Shown here: piece after piece, positions 1 through 7,562 of the stretch
How the letters are laid out: every line of letters starts with the position of its first letter
Numbering within the stretch: position 1 is the stretch's first letter
DNA from: CAJGBR01 sp045637425
GTDB lineage: Bacteria > Bacteroidota > Bacteroidia > Bacteroidales > Rikenellaceae
DNA length: 11,954 bases
Assembly (NCBI GenBank): GCA_045637425.1
Contig: JAZTZL010000019.1
Location: 1 to 11,954 of the forward strand
Direction: 5' to 3'
Made by a program: the position numbers and the translations under genes
Notes under the pieces: model-generated
Seen by the model: only the letters and a program-made list of their open reading frames with translations
What the model was told of the DNA's origin: nothing
Databases searched by the model: none

Positions 1-661
1 ACCAGTCAATTTCGCTTTTGCCGATTGAACGCAAATACTCATTAGCCTTACTGAAGTGTCTGCAGCCGAAAAATCCTCTATATGCTGACAACGGAGATGG
101 GTGTACTGATGTCAAGATGCAGTTGCGGCTCGGGTCTACTACCGAACATTTTCGCTGAGCATATGATCCCCATAGCATATATACAATACCATCTTTGCGT
201 CGAGATATCGCAGATACTACCGCATCGGTGAATCGTTCCCAGCCGCGCCCTTGATGTGACGTAGCTTGATGAGCTCGCACAGTTAATACCGAGTTTAGCA
301 TCAGAACTCCCTGTTCAGCCCAGCGTTCCAAATCGCCACTCGTCGGTATCGGCTTGCCCAAATCAGACTCAATCTCTGCAAATATATTGCGCAAGGACGG
401 TGGAAAAGCTACACCAGGATTTACTGAAAAACACAATCCATTCGCCTGTCCATCACCGTGATATGGATCTTGTCCAACAATTACTACCTTTAGCGACTCG
501 AATGGACACTTGTCAAAGGCTCGGAATATATTGGCTCCCGATGGAAAAATTTGATGCTGTGAGTATTCCGAACGAACAAATTCAACAAGGTCACGGAAAT
601 AGGGTTGCTCGAACTCGGGTGCGAGCAACTCCTTCCAATCTTCCGCAATTCGTACGTTCAT
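1..661 (-). CDS. ung: Uracil-DNA glycosylase (family 1), 3' end cut by window edge
   Basis: Removes uracil from DNA as the first step of base excision repair; acts in the cytoplasm on the nucleoid. Reading the minus strand from the ATG at 661 gives 220 residues with no stop before the window edge. The water-activating loop GQDPYHG lies at residues 63-69 with catalytic Asp65. LMLNSVLTV follows at about 120-128, and the Leu-intercalation/catalytic motif HPSPLSAYRG starts at His187. These are the family 1 hallmarks in the right order and spacing. Family members are about 220-230 residues, and the visible end (EIDW) resembles the usual C-terminus, so only a few residues should be missing. The start lies just 2 bases after the stop of the SDR gene, which suggests it is translated as the last visible gene of the bat operon transcript. 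Function is close to certain; the exact C-terminus is not visible. Confidence 0.96.
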   Translation of the reverse strand, partial: MNVRIAEDWKELLAPEFEQPYFRDLVEFVRSEYSQHQIFPSGANIFRAFDKCPFESLKVVIVGQDPYHGDGQANGLCFSVNPGVAFPPSLRNIFAEIESDLGKPIPTSGDLERWAEQGVLMLNSVLTVRAHQATSHQGRGWERFTDAVVSAISRRKDGIVYMLWGSYAQRKCSVVDPSRNCILTSVHPSPLSAYRGFFGCRHFSKANEYLRSIGKSEIDW

Positions 662-663
662 CT

Positions 664-1425
664 TTAATTGCGATGTGTATAGTAGGCATTTGCCTGCTGT
701 GTCGGCATAATCTCGATGTCGTTCAGATTAACGTGTGCCGGCAGCGATAAGCAATATTCGATAACTGCTGCAATGTCATCGCCTACAAGCGGAGTTACAC
801 CCTTATATACATTGTCTGCGCGTTCTTGGTCGCCGTGGAAACGAACGGTCGAGAATTCGGTTTCAACCATACCCGGACGAAGTTCGGTTACCTTAATGCC
901 GTATTTCAGGAAGTCGATGCGCATACCTTGTGAAAGTGCGTGCATTGCGTGCTTTGATGCGCAATAAACTGCACCATTTTCGTAGGTCTGAATACCCGCG
1001 ATTGAACCAACATTGAAGATGTGGCCGCCCTTGCCTGCTGCAATCATCATCTGCGAAACGATGCGGGTAACATACAATACACCTTTGACATTTGTGTCAA
1101 TCATTCTGTCCCAATCGTCTGTCGAGCCTTGGTCGATGTGTTCAAGACCTGCAGCCAGACCTGCATTGTTCATCAATACGCAGATGTCGCCCAGCGATTT
1201 GTCTATCGTAGCTAGAGCCTGCTCTGTAGCCTCGCGGTCACGAACATCGAAACACAAGATTTGAATTTTGATGCCGTATGTTGAAATCAACTCTTCAGCC
1301 AACTTTTCGAGTCGTTCTCTGCGGCGAGCTGTGATTACAAGATTATATCCCAATTTTGCCAAACGGCGTGCTGTAGCTTCGCCAATTCCTGACGATGCTC
1401 CTGTTACGATTGCAAGTTTATTCAT
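664..1425 (-). CDS. SDR-family NAD(P)-dependent oxidoreductase (YdfG-like)
   Basis: Classical short-chain dehydrogenase/reductase of 253 residues, a typical length. Visible motifs are the dinucleotide loop TGASSGIG (8-15), the NNAG structural motif (86-89), catalytic Ser141, and the YxxxK pair Tyr154/Lys158. The arginine-rich stretch after the second beta strand (residues 34-38) favours NADPH over NADH. The overall pattern, with a PGMVETEF segment after the active site and a C-terminus around IMPTQQ, resembles the E. coli YdfG group (3-hydroxy acid dehydrogenase / malonic semialdehyde reductase), but the substrate cannot be fixed from sequence. It starts 27 bases after batB and ends 2 bases before ung, so it probably rides on the bat transcript. 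Nothing in it points to a role in the Bat system; co-transcription may be incidental. Confidence 0.93.
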   Translation of the reverse strand: MNKLAIVTGASSGIGEATARRLAKLGYNLVITARRRERLEKLAEELISTYGIKIQILCFDVRDREATEQALATIDKSLGDICVLMNNAGLAAGLEHIDQGSTDDWDRMIDTNVKGVLYVTRIVSQMMIAAGKGGHIFNVGSIAGIQTYENGAVYCASKHAMHALSQGMRIDFLKYGIKVTELRPGMVETEFSTVRFHGDQERADNVYKGVTPLVGDDIAAVIEYCLSLPAHVNLNDIEIMPTQQANAYYTHRN

Positions 1426-1452
1426 AATTTAAGTTTTTGTTATTTTATTGTA

Positions 1453-2478
1453 TTACTTATTGTTGCGAGTAAAAATATTCATCTTGGAAATCAACTTATT
1501 ACGACGATCATACATAAGGAAGTCGAGCAAGAGCAGTAGCAGTGCAGCTCCCACAAACCATTGATATTGCTCGTTATACTCTTCGAATACCATAGTCGAT
1601 AGTTCCTTTTTTTCGAGTTCGTTGATGCGATTGATTATCTCCTGCAGTCCGATGCTGTGGTTATTTGCTCGGATATATGTGCCTCCCGTAGTTACGGCGA
1701 TTTGTTCGAGTATCTTTTCGTCGAGTTTAGTGACGACAATATTGCCCTCGTTGTCCTTCAGGAAGTCATCTCCTATTTTTATCGGCGAGCCTTCAGGCGT
1801 ACCGATGCCGATTACATACACTTTAATGCCCTGTTGCGCAGCCAACTCTGCTGCGGCCAACGGATTATCTTGATGATTCTCCCCGTCTGAAATCAATATT
1901 ACTACGCGGCTGTCCTTGCTGCTTGACGAGAAAGAGTTTGTTGCCATCTCCAGCGCTGCACCTATGGCAGTACCCTGTTTTGAAATCATTGTTGGCGAGA
2001 GGTTTCGCACGAACGAGGCTGCCGTAGCGTAGTCCGATGTGATGGGCAACTGAACATAGGCATCGCCTGCAAAAACGATTACTCCGATTCTGTCTTCGTC
2101 CAGCTGCTCAATCAGGCGTTCGATTGCAAATTTTGTGCGATCGAGGCGTGTCGGCTCGATATCCTGAGCCAGCATACTATTCGAAACATCGACTGCCAAC
2201 ATAATTTCACGACCGGTTCGTTTCTCCTCTTTGAGTTTCGAACCGAACTGCGGACGGGCTGCGGTAATAATCAGCAGCAGCACTGCCAGCAGATACAACT
2301 CGAATTTGTGGCGAGCGCGGCTGTTTGATGCATCTGGCGATAGAATTTGCATTATTTCGTTTTGTGCAAATTTGCGTTTGCGACGACGATAATCTGCTCG
2401 ATACCACACATAAACTGCGATAAGTATCGGAATAAATATCAATAGATAAAGGTATTGTGGTTCTGCGAATCTAAACAT
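1453..2478 (-). CDS. batB: BatB, von Willebrand factor A membrane protein
   Basis: Membrane-anchored VWA protein of the Bat system, 341 residues. Two helices near the N-terminus (about 8-25 and 60-75) and one at the C-terminus (about 306-322) bracket a VWA domain. The metal-binding MIDAS residues are all present: DVSNS at 97-101, Thr170 in the QGTAIG loop and Asp198 in ISDGE, so a divalent metal is probably bound. VWA domains of this family are thought to mediate protein contacts that are remodelled by MoxR ATPases. It is distinguished from BatA by order and by the DVSNSM form of the motif. It starts 12 bases after batA and is followed by the SDR gene rather than batC/batD, which is not the Bacteroides arrangement. 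The name comes from B. fragilis aerotolerance work; the biochemical role is still inferred. Confidence 0.93.
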   Translation of the reverse strand: MFRFAEPQYLYLLIFIPILIAVYVWYRADYRRRKRKFAQNEIMQILSPDASNSRARHKFELYLLAVLLLIITAARPQFGSKLKEEKRTGREIMLAVDVSNSMLAQDIEPTRLDRTKFAIERLIEQLDEDRIGVIVFAGDAYVQLPITSDYATAASFVRNLSPTMISKQGTAIGAALEMATNSFSSSSKDSRVVILISDGENHQDNPLAAAELAAQQGIKVYVIGIGTPEGSPIKIGDDFLKDNEGNIVVTKLDEKILEQIAVTTGGTYIRANNHSIGLQEIINRINELEKKELSTMVFEEYNEQYQWFVGAALLLLLLDFLMYDRRNKLISKMNIFTRNNK

Positions 2479-2490
2479 TTTTTCAATTTT

Positions 2491-3489
2491 TTAGGGGATA
2501 CGTCTTAAATATGTACTCTGAATCAGAAATCCCAACACTAAGCACACAATGGCTAAAAGCACCCAATTCAGATATGTCTCGTGGTAGCGAGTAAAATTAT
2601 CAGACTCTATTCTATTCTTTTCCAACTGATTAATCTCGTCATAGATTGACTTAAGCGTCTCGTTATCCGTAGCTCGGAAATATTTTCCGCCTGTCTTTTC
2701 GGCAATCTCGGTCAATACCTTTTCATCAATTTCAACGGGCATATTGGCAAATCGAGTCTGTCCCCACGCATCGACCACAGGTACGGGAGCCATTCCCTCC
2801 GACCCAACGCCGATTGTGTAGACTCTGATTCCGAGTGTTTCGGCAATTTCGGCTGCAGTTTGGGGCGAGATTTGACCGCTATTGTTTACACCGTCGGTCA
2901 GAAGGATTACTACTTTACTCTTCGAATCGCTATCTTTCAGTCGGTTGAGTGCCGTTGCGAGTCCATTCCCGATTGCCGTGCCATCTTCGATGATGCCACT
3001 CTTAATTTGGCTCAGCAGAGTGGTGAGCGTAGCCTTATCCGTAGTCAACGGACACTGCGTGAAACTTTCACCTGCAAATGCAACCAGACCAATTCGGTCG
3101 CTGGGGCGATCGTAGATGAAGTCGCGTGCTACGGTTTTGGCAGCGGTGATTCGGTCGGGTGTCAGGTCGCGAGCCAACATACTGCCCGAGATGTCGATTG
3201 ATAACACAATGTCAATACCCAGCGTGTTCGAGTTTGTTCCACTCTCGGTACTTTGAGGGCGGGCGAGTGCTACGATTAGCAGTCCCACTGCTACCATTTT
3301 CAGTACTGCGGGCAGATGGCGAAGATAGTACTTCGCCCCCTTTGGCAGCCGAGCTATGTTCCCAACTGATGATATTGTAACTGTTGCTGTGCCGCGCTTG
3401 AGCAGTCGATAAATATAGTAGACTGCCATTAGCGGAATTACCGCTAAAAACCACAGAATATATGGGTGTGCGAATTGTTCGATATTCAT
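2491..3489 (-). CDS. batA: BatA, von Willebrand factor A membrane protein
   Basis: Paralogue of the next gene (BatB) with the same layout in 332 residues: N-terminal helix at about 8-27, a second at about 60-77, a VWA domain, and a C-terminal helix at about 306-326. MIDAS residues are complete: DISGS at 99-103, Thr171 in the DGTAIG loop and Asp199 in LTDGV. The N-terminus (HPYILW..) and the ALARPQ segment before the VWA domain are typical of BatA. The VWA domain should sit on one side of the inner membrane with its partners BatB and the TPR protein. It starts 21 bases after the TPR gene and ends 12 bases before batB, so the three are almost certainly co-transcribed. BatA and BatB probably arose by tandem duplication, as seen throughout the Bacteroidota. 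Confidence 0.94.
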   Translation of the reverse strand: MNIEQFAHPYILWFLAVIPLMAVYYIYRLLKRGTATVTISSVGNIARLPKGAKYYLRHLPAVLKMVAVGLLIVALARPQSTESGTNSNTLGIDIVLSIDISGSMLARDLTPDRITAAKTVARDFIYDRPSDRIGLVAFAGESFTQCPLTTDKATLTTLLSQIKSGIIEDGTAIGNGLATALNRLKDSDSKSKVVILLTDGVNNSGQISPQTAAEIAETLGIRVYTIGVGSEGMAPVPVVDAWGQTRFANMPVEIDEKVLTEIAEKTGGKYFRATDNETLKSIYDEINQLEKNRIESDNFTRYHETYLNWVLLAIVCLVLGFLIQSTYLRRIP

Positions 3490-3510
3490 TGTTGTTGGCT
3501 GTTTTTCAGA

Positions 3511-4452
3511 TTACCAATTTTTGATGCCACCACCGACGACGTAGCCTTTTTTCTTCTCTCCTTCGACCTTTTCTCTGGTCTTTTCTTCATTGGCTTCCAT
3601 TGCCTTGAGCATCTGTTCGGCTACCTCTTGAGGCATTTTTTTGCTTTGAGGTTTATTGCCGCCGCCTTTGTTATCGCCTCGGTTTTGTCCATCATTTTTA
3701 CCATCGTCAGGACCATTATTTTTATTGGGATCATTCTGGTTCTGATTCTGGTCGTTATTTTGATTCTGATTATTATCCTTTTTATCGTCGCCCTTATTGT
3801 TTTCGGGGTCTTGTGGATTCTTATCTTTATTTTCGTTATTCTTGTCTTGGTCCTGATTTTGATCTTTGTTATCTTGCTCGCCATCAGGATTTTTATTATC
3901 CTTATCTCCTTGTTGCTTATCTTGATCCTGCTGTTGCTGGTCTTTATTCTGATTTTGATTCTGCTGGTTTTGTTGATTTTGGTCTTGATTCTGCTGCTGA
4001 TTTTGTTGTTGCTGTTGTTGATCTCTCAACTTTTTCTGAGCATAAGCAAGATTAAACTTCGCCTCCTGGTCGTTTGGATTGAGCCTGAGCGCAGACTTGT
4101 AGGCTTCGATAGCCTCCTTCAGCGAATTCTTCTTAAATAGCGTATTGCCTTGATTATAAAAAACTTCAGAGCGACGGGTGTCTGTTGAATCGTCCAGCAA
4201 TGCATTGTATTCCTTCAGCGCATCGTCCCAGCGTTCCTGTTTGTAGACTGCACCTGCGTGGTTGAACTTGCCCTCGAACGTGGGGGTTATCGAGTTCGCA
4301 CGCTTGTAATCGACCTCGGCCTCGGTGTAGTTGCCCTTTTCGAATTGTTTGTTGCCGGCTCTGACAACTCGGCGTTCGGGGTATTTCTGTGCCCACGCAT
4401 CGCCCAGACCTGCAAAGAATATTACGATTAGTATTATAAGGTATCGTTTCAT
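3511..4452 (-). CDS. batC: TPR protein with long Q/N/D/K-rich tail, BatC-like
   Basis: Exported protein of 313 residues. A signal peptide spans about 1-21 (hydrophobic LIILIVIFFAG, then AWA before Q22). Residues about 27-140 form tetratricopeptide repeats (for example EVFYNQGNTLFKKNSLKEAI at 96-115, then ALRLNPNDQEAKFNLAYA). Residues 145-262 are an extreme low-complexity tract of Gln, Asn, Asp and Lys. A conserved-looking tail (about 273-313) contains a helix MPQEVAEQMLKAMEANEE and ends in GGGIKNW. TPR plus polar tract plus a short helix near EQ(M/L)L is the BatC plan as known from Bacteroides. TPR repeats should serve as a docking surface for BatA/BatB. It lies upstream of batA, 12 bases after the BatD-like gene, whereas batC normally follows batB. 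The name is therefore given by domain layout rather than by position. Confidence 0.85.
   Translation of the reverse strand: MKRYLIILIVIFFAGLGDAWAQKYPERRVVRAGNKQFEKGNYTEAEVDYKRANSITPTFEGKFNHAGAVYKQERWDDALKEYNALLDDSTDTRRSEVFYNQGNTLFKKNSLKEAIEAYKSALRLNPNDQEAKFNLAYAQKKLRDQQQQQQNQQQNQDQNQQNQQNQNQNKDQQQQDQDKQQGDKDNKNPDGEQDNKDQNQDQDKNNENKDKNPQDPENNKGDDKKDNNQNQNNDQNQNQNDPNKNNGPDDGKNDGQNRGDNKGGGNKPQSKKMPQEVAEQMLKAMEANEEKTREKVEGEKKKGYVVGGGIKNW
3667..4020 (-). repeat. Low-complexity Q/N/D/K tract inside the TPR gene
   Basis: About 354 bases encode residues 145-262 of the TPR protein almost entirely from CAA/CAG, AAT/AAC, GAT/GAC and AAA/AAG codons. The DNA is made of imperfect, non-identical short units, with near repeats such as ATTCTG/ATTTTG on the plus strand. 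Codons are mixed rather than a pure microsatellite, which suggests selection for polar amino-acid composition rather than recent slippage. The tract is likely disordered and may act as a flexible spacer in the periplasm. Its complement reads as an artificial, very hydrophobic open frame on the plus strand. Confidence 0.85.
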
Positions 4453-4464
4453 TTTGCTCTGTGA

Positions 4465-5430
4465 TTATTGATTTTCGCTTTGTGGGATTTCTTCTTCAAC
4501 TACTTGTGATTTTGTCTGTTCCACAAAGTAATAGGCATCGTTCCAACTCATTTCGTTATCCTCGATTTCTGGAGTGTATTTAGCAAACTTGACATAGTCG
4601 GCCGTTGTGAGCAATTGGCTTAACTGTGACTTCGCATCTTCTGGAATGAGCTTTTTGACTGCCTCGAGTGTCTGCGACGTAGTCATCTCCATCGAGTTTA
4701 TATCCCATCTGTGGTCAATATATGTACGAATGATGTCGGTCAGGCGAGTGTAGTAGAGTTTATGGCGATTGTTTTGCCACAATTTTTCGTTCTGCAACTC
4801 TTCGAGCGCTCGGATTGCGATGACTTCTGGAGCCTCTTTCGGTTTGTCCGAAACGGTTTGCGATTGCTTTCTCTCTTTGTAGCGTTTCACAAGCCATATG
4901 ACTAACAGTGAGACAAGTCCGATTCCCAAAAGTGTCAATGCCAGATAGCCCGAGAACTCTCCGAACTTGACCGGCATTGCCTGCTGAGGTTTGATGTCGT
5001 GAATCTGCTGCTTGGTGGTGTCTATCTCGAACGTATTGACAAAGATTTTATCGGTATAGGCAATCAGCGTATCGGTGATGTTCTTGTCAATGTAGAGTAT
5101 CGGGTACTCGACGCGGTAGCTGCCGTGGTCGAATGACGTTAGCAGATAGCGTTTGGTCAGCGAAATATTGCGACCATCGGCTGCGGTATCGGTTGGGTAT
5201 TCGCGTATGACCTCGATGCCCGGAATCAGCGTATCGCCTACTACCGGAAATTCCGTAATCTGCGTCTGGTCTTTATCTACTTTGACATCAAGATAGAATT
5301 GGTCTCCGAGCATTATGGTGTCTTTCGAGAATGTCGCACTAATCTGAGGCCTTTGACTCTGTGCCTGTGCGACTACCCAAACTATTGAGAACAGTAGTGT
5401 TACAATCAATCCTCTTGTGTTGTTTCTCAT
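4465..5430 (-). CDS. BatD-like membrane protein (short form, DUF4381-like C-terminus)
   Basis: Single-pass membrane protein of 321 residues. Residues 1-23 look like a signal peptide (LLFSIVWVVAQAQ). Residues about 28-135 are beta-rich and resemble the Ig-like domain found in BatD-type proteins (ISATFSKDTIMLGDQFYL; RYLLTSFDHGSYRVEYP). A transmembrane helix lies at about 161-182, followed by a basic stop-transfer segment (KRYKERK) and a helical cytosolic region (about 200-305) like that of the DUF4381 family. Proteins of this type usually sit between the DUF58 gene and batA in Bacteroidota. Its ATG overlaps the DUF58 stop by 4 bases (ATGA), so translation is probably coupled. It is much shorter than full BatD, which is close to 600 residues and carries several such domains. 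Function is inferred only: periplasmic sensing or adhesion linked to the Bat complex. Confidence 0.82.
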   Translation of the reverse strand: MRNNTRGLIVTLLFSIVWVVAQAQSQRPQISATFSKDTIMLGDQFYLDVKVDKDQTQITEFPVVGDTLIPGIEVIREYPTDTAADGRNISLTKRYLLTSFDHGSYRVEYPILYIDKNITDTLIAYTDKIFVNTFEIDTTKQQIHDIKPQQAMPVKFGEFSGYLALTLLGIGLVSLLVIWLVKRYKERKQSQTVSDKPKEAPEVIAIRALEELQNEKLWQNNRHKLYYTRLTDIIRTYIDHRWDINSMEMTTSQTLEAVKKLIPEDAKSQLSQLLTTADYVKFAKYTPEIEDNEMSWNDAYYFVEQTKSQVVEEEIPQSENQ

Positions 5431-6299
5431 CTGATGGCGAATAATTTTATCAGTGATTTTACATAGTCTTCTTCTGTTGATACCGAAACATTATCTACCC
5501 GACAGCGTTTCAATGTGCTGTCAATTTCCGATTCCAACTTCCTGCGATTTTCTGCATACAATTCCCTATTTCGGCGCGAACCGGTATCAAACCAGACTCT
5601 CTGTCCTGTTTCTGCATCACACAACTCGATGATGCCCACATCAGGAATGTTCTGTTCGCGAGGGTCATATATGCGTATTCCCGCAATATCGTGTTTGCCA
5701 GAGGCAATCTTCAGATCGTCTTCAAATCGGTGGCTGTCCATAAAGTCCGAAAGCACAAACGCTGTACAGCGTTTTTTGATGGCTCCGGTCAAGAAGCGGA
5801 CTGCCTGTGCAATGTCCGTTCCACGACTCTCGGGTTTGAAGTCGATTAGTTCGCGGATAATCATCAGCACGTGCGAGCGTCCCTTTTTCGGAGGAATGAA
5901 TTTCTCAATCTTATCGCTGAAAAAGATGCACCCGATTTTATCGTTATTCTCTGATGCCGAGAATGCCAATACGGCTGCAATTTCGGTTATGATATTCTTC
6001 TTGAGTTTGTCGGCCGAACCGAACATACGCGAACCACTGACATCGACTATCAGCATTAAGGTGAGTTCGCGTTCTTCTTCAAAAATCTTGACATAAGGCG
6101 AACGGTTGCGTGCAGTGACATTCCAGTCAATATCTCTCACGTCATCGCCCAAACGATATTCGCGAACCTCGCTGAAAGCCATACCTCGCCCCTTGAAGGC
6201 ACTATGATATTTGCCCGCAAAGATTTGATTGCTCAACCCACGTGTCTTTATCTCGATTTTGCGAACCTGTTTCAGAATATCTGAACTGTTTTCTTCCAT
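5427..6299 (-). CDS. DUF58 domain protein (VWA-like, MoxR partner)
   Basis: Cytosolic 290-residue protein with no membrane helix. The DUF58 signature runs from about 37 to 64: GRGMAFSEVREYRLGDDVRD, then IDWNVTAR. A VWA-like fold follows with DVSGS at 86-90, which matches the MIDAS start, and SDF at 184-186. DUF58 proteins almost always neighbour moxR in bacteria and are thought to be direct partners or adaptors of the ATPase, with the aerobic-tolerance link coming from Bat operons. It begins 28 bases after moxR and its stop overlaps the next start by 4 bases. Length is normal for the short soluble form; longer forms carry N-terminal membrane helices that are absent here. Exact activity is unknown. 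Confidence 0.92.
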   Translation of the reverse strand: MEENSSDILKQVRKIEIKTRGLSNQIFAGKYHSAFKGRGMAFSEVREYRLGDDVRDIDWNVTARNRSPYVKIFEEERELTLMLIVDVSGSRMFGSADKLKKNIITEIAAVLAFSASENNDKIGCIFFSDKIEKFIPPKKGRSHVLMIIRELIDFKPESRGTDIAQAVRFLTGAIKKRCTAFVLSDFMDSHRFEDDLKIASGKHDIAGIRIYDPREQNIPDVGIIELCDAETGQRVWFDTGSRRNRELYAENRRKLESEIDSTLKRCRVDNVSVSTEEDYVKSLIKLFAIR

Positions 6300-6327
6300 A
6301 GACTGCGAATTTTAAGGCAGCGCGCTC

Positions 6328-7326
6328 TTAGGGCACTTCCACTTTATTCAAGATTTCGGTAATGATTTCTTCTGTTGTAATGTTTTCAGCTTCAGCTTCG
6401 TATGTGAGACCGATTCTGTGGCGCAGCACATCGTGGCAGACTGCACGCACATCTTCGGGGATTACATATCCGCGACGCTTGATGAACGCGTATGCTTTGG
6501 CTGCCTTTGCCAACGAAATTGATGCACGAGGTGAGCCTCCGTATGAAATCATCGACTTCAGCTCGTTCAACTTGTAATCCTCGGGCTGACGTGTTGCAAA
6601 GATGATATCAATAATGTAGCGCTCGATTTTTTCGTCCATATAGACCTCTTGAACAACCTCTCTTGCACGAATGATATCTTCTGGTTTGATTACTTTATTA
6701 GCGCGCGGGAATTTGCTGCCCAACATATTCATTGATACGATGCGGCGTTCCTCCTCTTTTGACGGGTAGCCGATTTTTACTTTAAGCATAAAACGGTCAA
6801 CCTGTGCTTCGGGCAGCGGGTAGGTACCCTCTTGTTCCAGCGGGTTTTGTGTTGCAAGTACCAGAAATGGCTCGGGCAGACGGTATGTTTCATCGCCGAT
6901 TGTTACCTGACGTTCCTGCATCGCCTCAAGCAGTGCACTCTGCACCTTTGCTGGAGAACGGTTAATTTCATCGGCCAAAATGAAGTTGGCAAATACGGGT
7001 CCCTTTCTTACTGAGAAATCTTCGGTTTTTTGGCTGTAAATCAGAGTACCGATAAGGTCGGCAGGCAGAAGGTCCGGAGTGAACTGAATGCGGTTGAACT
7101 GTGCATCTACGGCTTGTGCGAGTGTCGTTACGGCCAACGTCTTAGCCAGCCCCGGAACACCCTCGAGCAGAATGTGCCCGTTTGACAACAGACCAATTAA
7201 CAGACTATCAGTAAGGTGTTTTTGTCCGATGATAACTTTGTTCATCTCGATATTCAGAATATCTACAAACGAACTTTCTCGCTCGATTCGTTCGTTAAGT
7301 TCCTTGATGTTGATAATTTCACTCAT
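6328..7326 (-). CDS. moxR: MoxR-family AAA+ ATPase
   Basis: First gene of the bat operon, 332 residues, normal for MoxR. ATPase motifs are all visible: Walker A GVPGLAKT (56-63), Walker B FILADE (115-120), sensor 1 LATQNP (157-162), an arginine-finger region in EAQVDRFM (173-180) and sensor 2 GGSPRAS (263-269). MoxR proteins are chaperone-like ATPases that act on VWA-domain clients, here probably the DUF58 protein, BatA and BatB. The start ATG at 7326 gives MSEIINIKEL, which leaves a normal N-terminal helix; the next upstream frame runs into AT-rich non-coding DNA. The product would be cytosolic. The promoter should lie in 7327-7592, but no convincing Bacteroidota promoter was found there in this direction. 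Confidence 0.95.
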   Translation of the reverse strand: MSEIINIKELNERIERESSFVDILNIEMNKVIIGQKHLTDSLLIGLLSNGHILLEGVPGLAKTLAVTTLAQAVDAQFNRIQFTPDLLPADLIGTLIYSQKTEDFSVRKGPVFANFILADEINRSPAKVQSALLEAMQERQVTIGDETYRLPEPFLVLATQNPLEQEGTYPLPEAQVDRFMLKVKIGYPSKEEERRIVSMNMLGSKFPRANKVIKPEDIIRAREVVQEVYMDEKIERYIIDIIFATRQPEDYKLNELKSMISYGGSPRASISLAKAAKAYAFIKRRGYVIPEDVRAVCHDVLRHRIGLTYEAEAENITTEEIITEILNKVEVP

Positions 7327-7366
7327 ATTTTGTCTATTTTTTAATTTCGGTTTTGGTTGTTGATTC

Positions 7367-7394
7367 GGCTTTTTTTCTGACCGAAAAAATCGCC
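7367..7394 (-). other. Small inverted repeat in the moxR 5' region
   Basis: On the plus strand GGC (7367-7369) pairs with GCC (7392-7394), and TTTTTTC (7371-7377) with GAAAAAA (7383-7389), separated by a small internal loop; the apical loop is TGACC. It lies 41-68 bases before the moxR start. It could be an RNA hairpin in the moxR leader or an operator. Much of the stem is A/T pairs, so stability is low and chance occurrence in AT-rich DNA is quite possible. Confidence 0.3.
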
Positions 7395-7554
7395 ACTAAA
7401 TTAGTAAAAATTATTGGGATTATACCACTTCAGTTTGATTTTTTTCTTGTTTCCGAAAACGTTCACAAATAGCAGTTTATTGTAATGTATTCCCTTTTTG
7501 TAATTTTTTCGATTAAAAGTTTTTTTATTGTGGAATAATTGCAGATATTTTCTC

Positions 7555-7562
7555 TATCTTTG
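7555..7562 (+). promoter_or_regulatory. Bacteroidota-type -7 promoter element for mscS
   Basis: TATCTTTG matches the Bacteroidota primary sigma factor -7 consensus TAnnTTTG at all fixed positions and lies 30 bases before the mscS ATG. This predicts a leader of about 25 bases. The -33 element is poor: the nearest TTG on the upstream side (7528-7530) is about 24 bases away rather than 19-21. The start position is predicted from the element, not seen. Confidence 0.7.

Noticed and set aside
400..750. Plus-strand open frame of 116 codons
   Set aside because: It lies opposite ung and the end of the SDR gene, whose minus-strand frames carry clear family motifs; its own product resembles nothing known.
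3466..4140. Long plus-strand hydrophobic frame (224 codons)
   Set aside because: It is the complement of the Q/N/D/K-rich coding tract of the TPR gene and has no independent start context or family resemblance.
5515..6096. Plus-strand frame of 193 codons opposite DUF58
   Set aside because: Shadow of a well-supported minus-strand gene; composition is rich in Ser, with no recognisable domain.
7419..7424. TATAAT on the minus strand as a moxR promoter
   Set aside because: No -35 partner at the right distance, and the housekeeping sigma factor of this phylum uses TAnnTTTG instead; AT-rich DNA makes the hexamer likely by chance.
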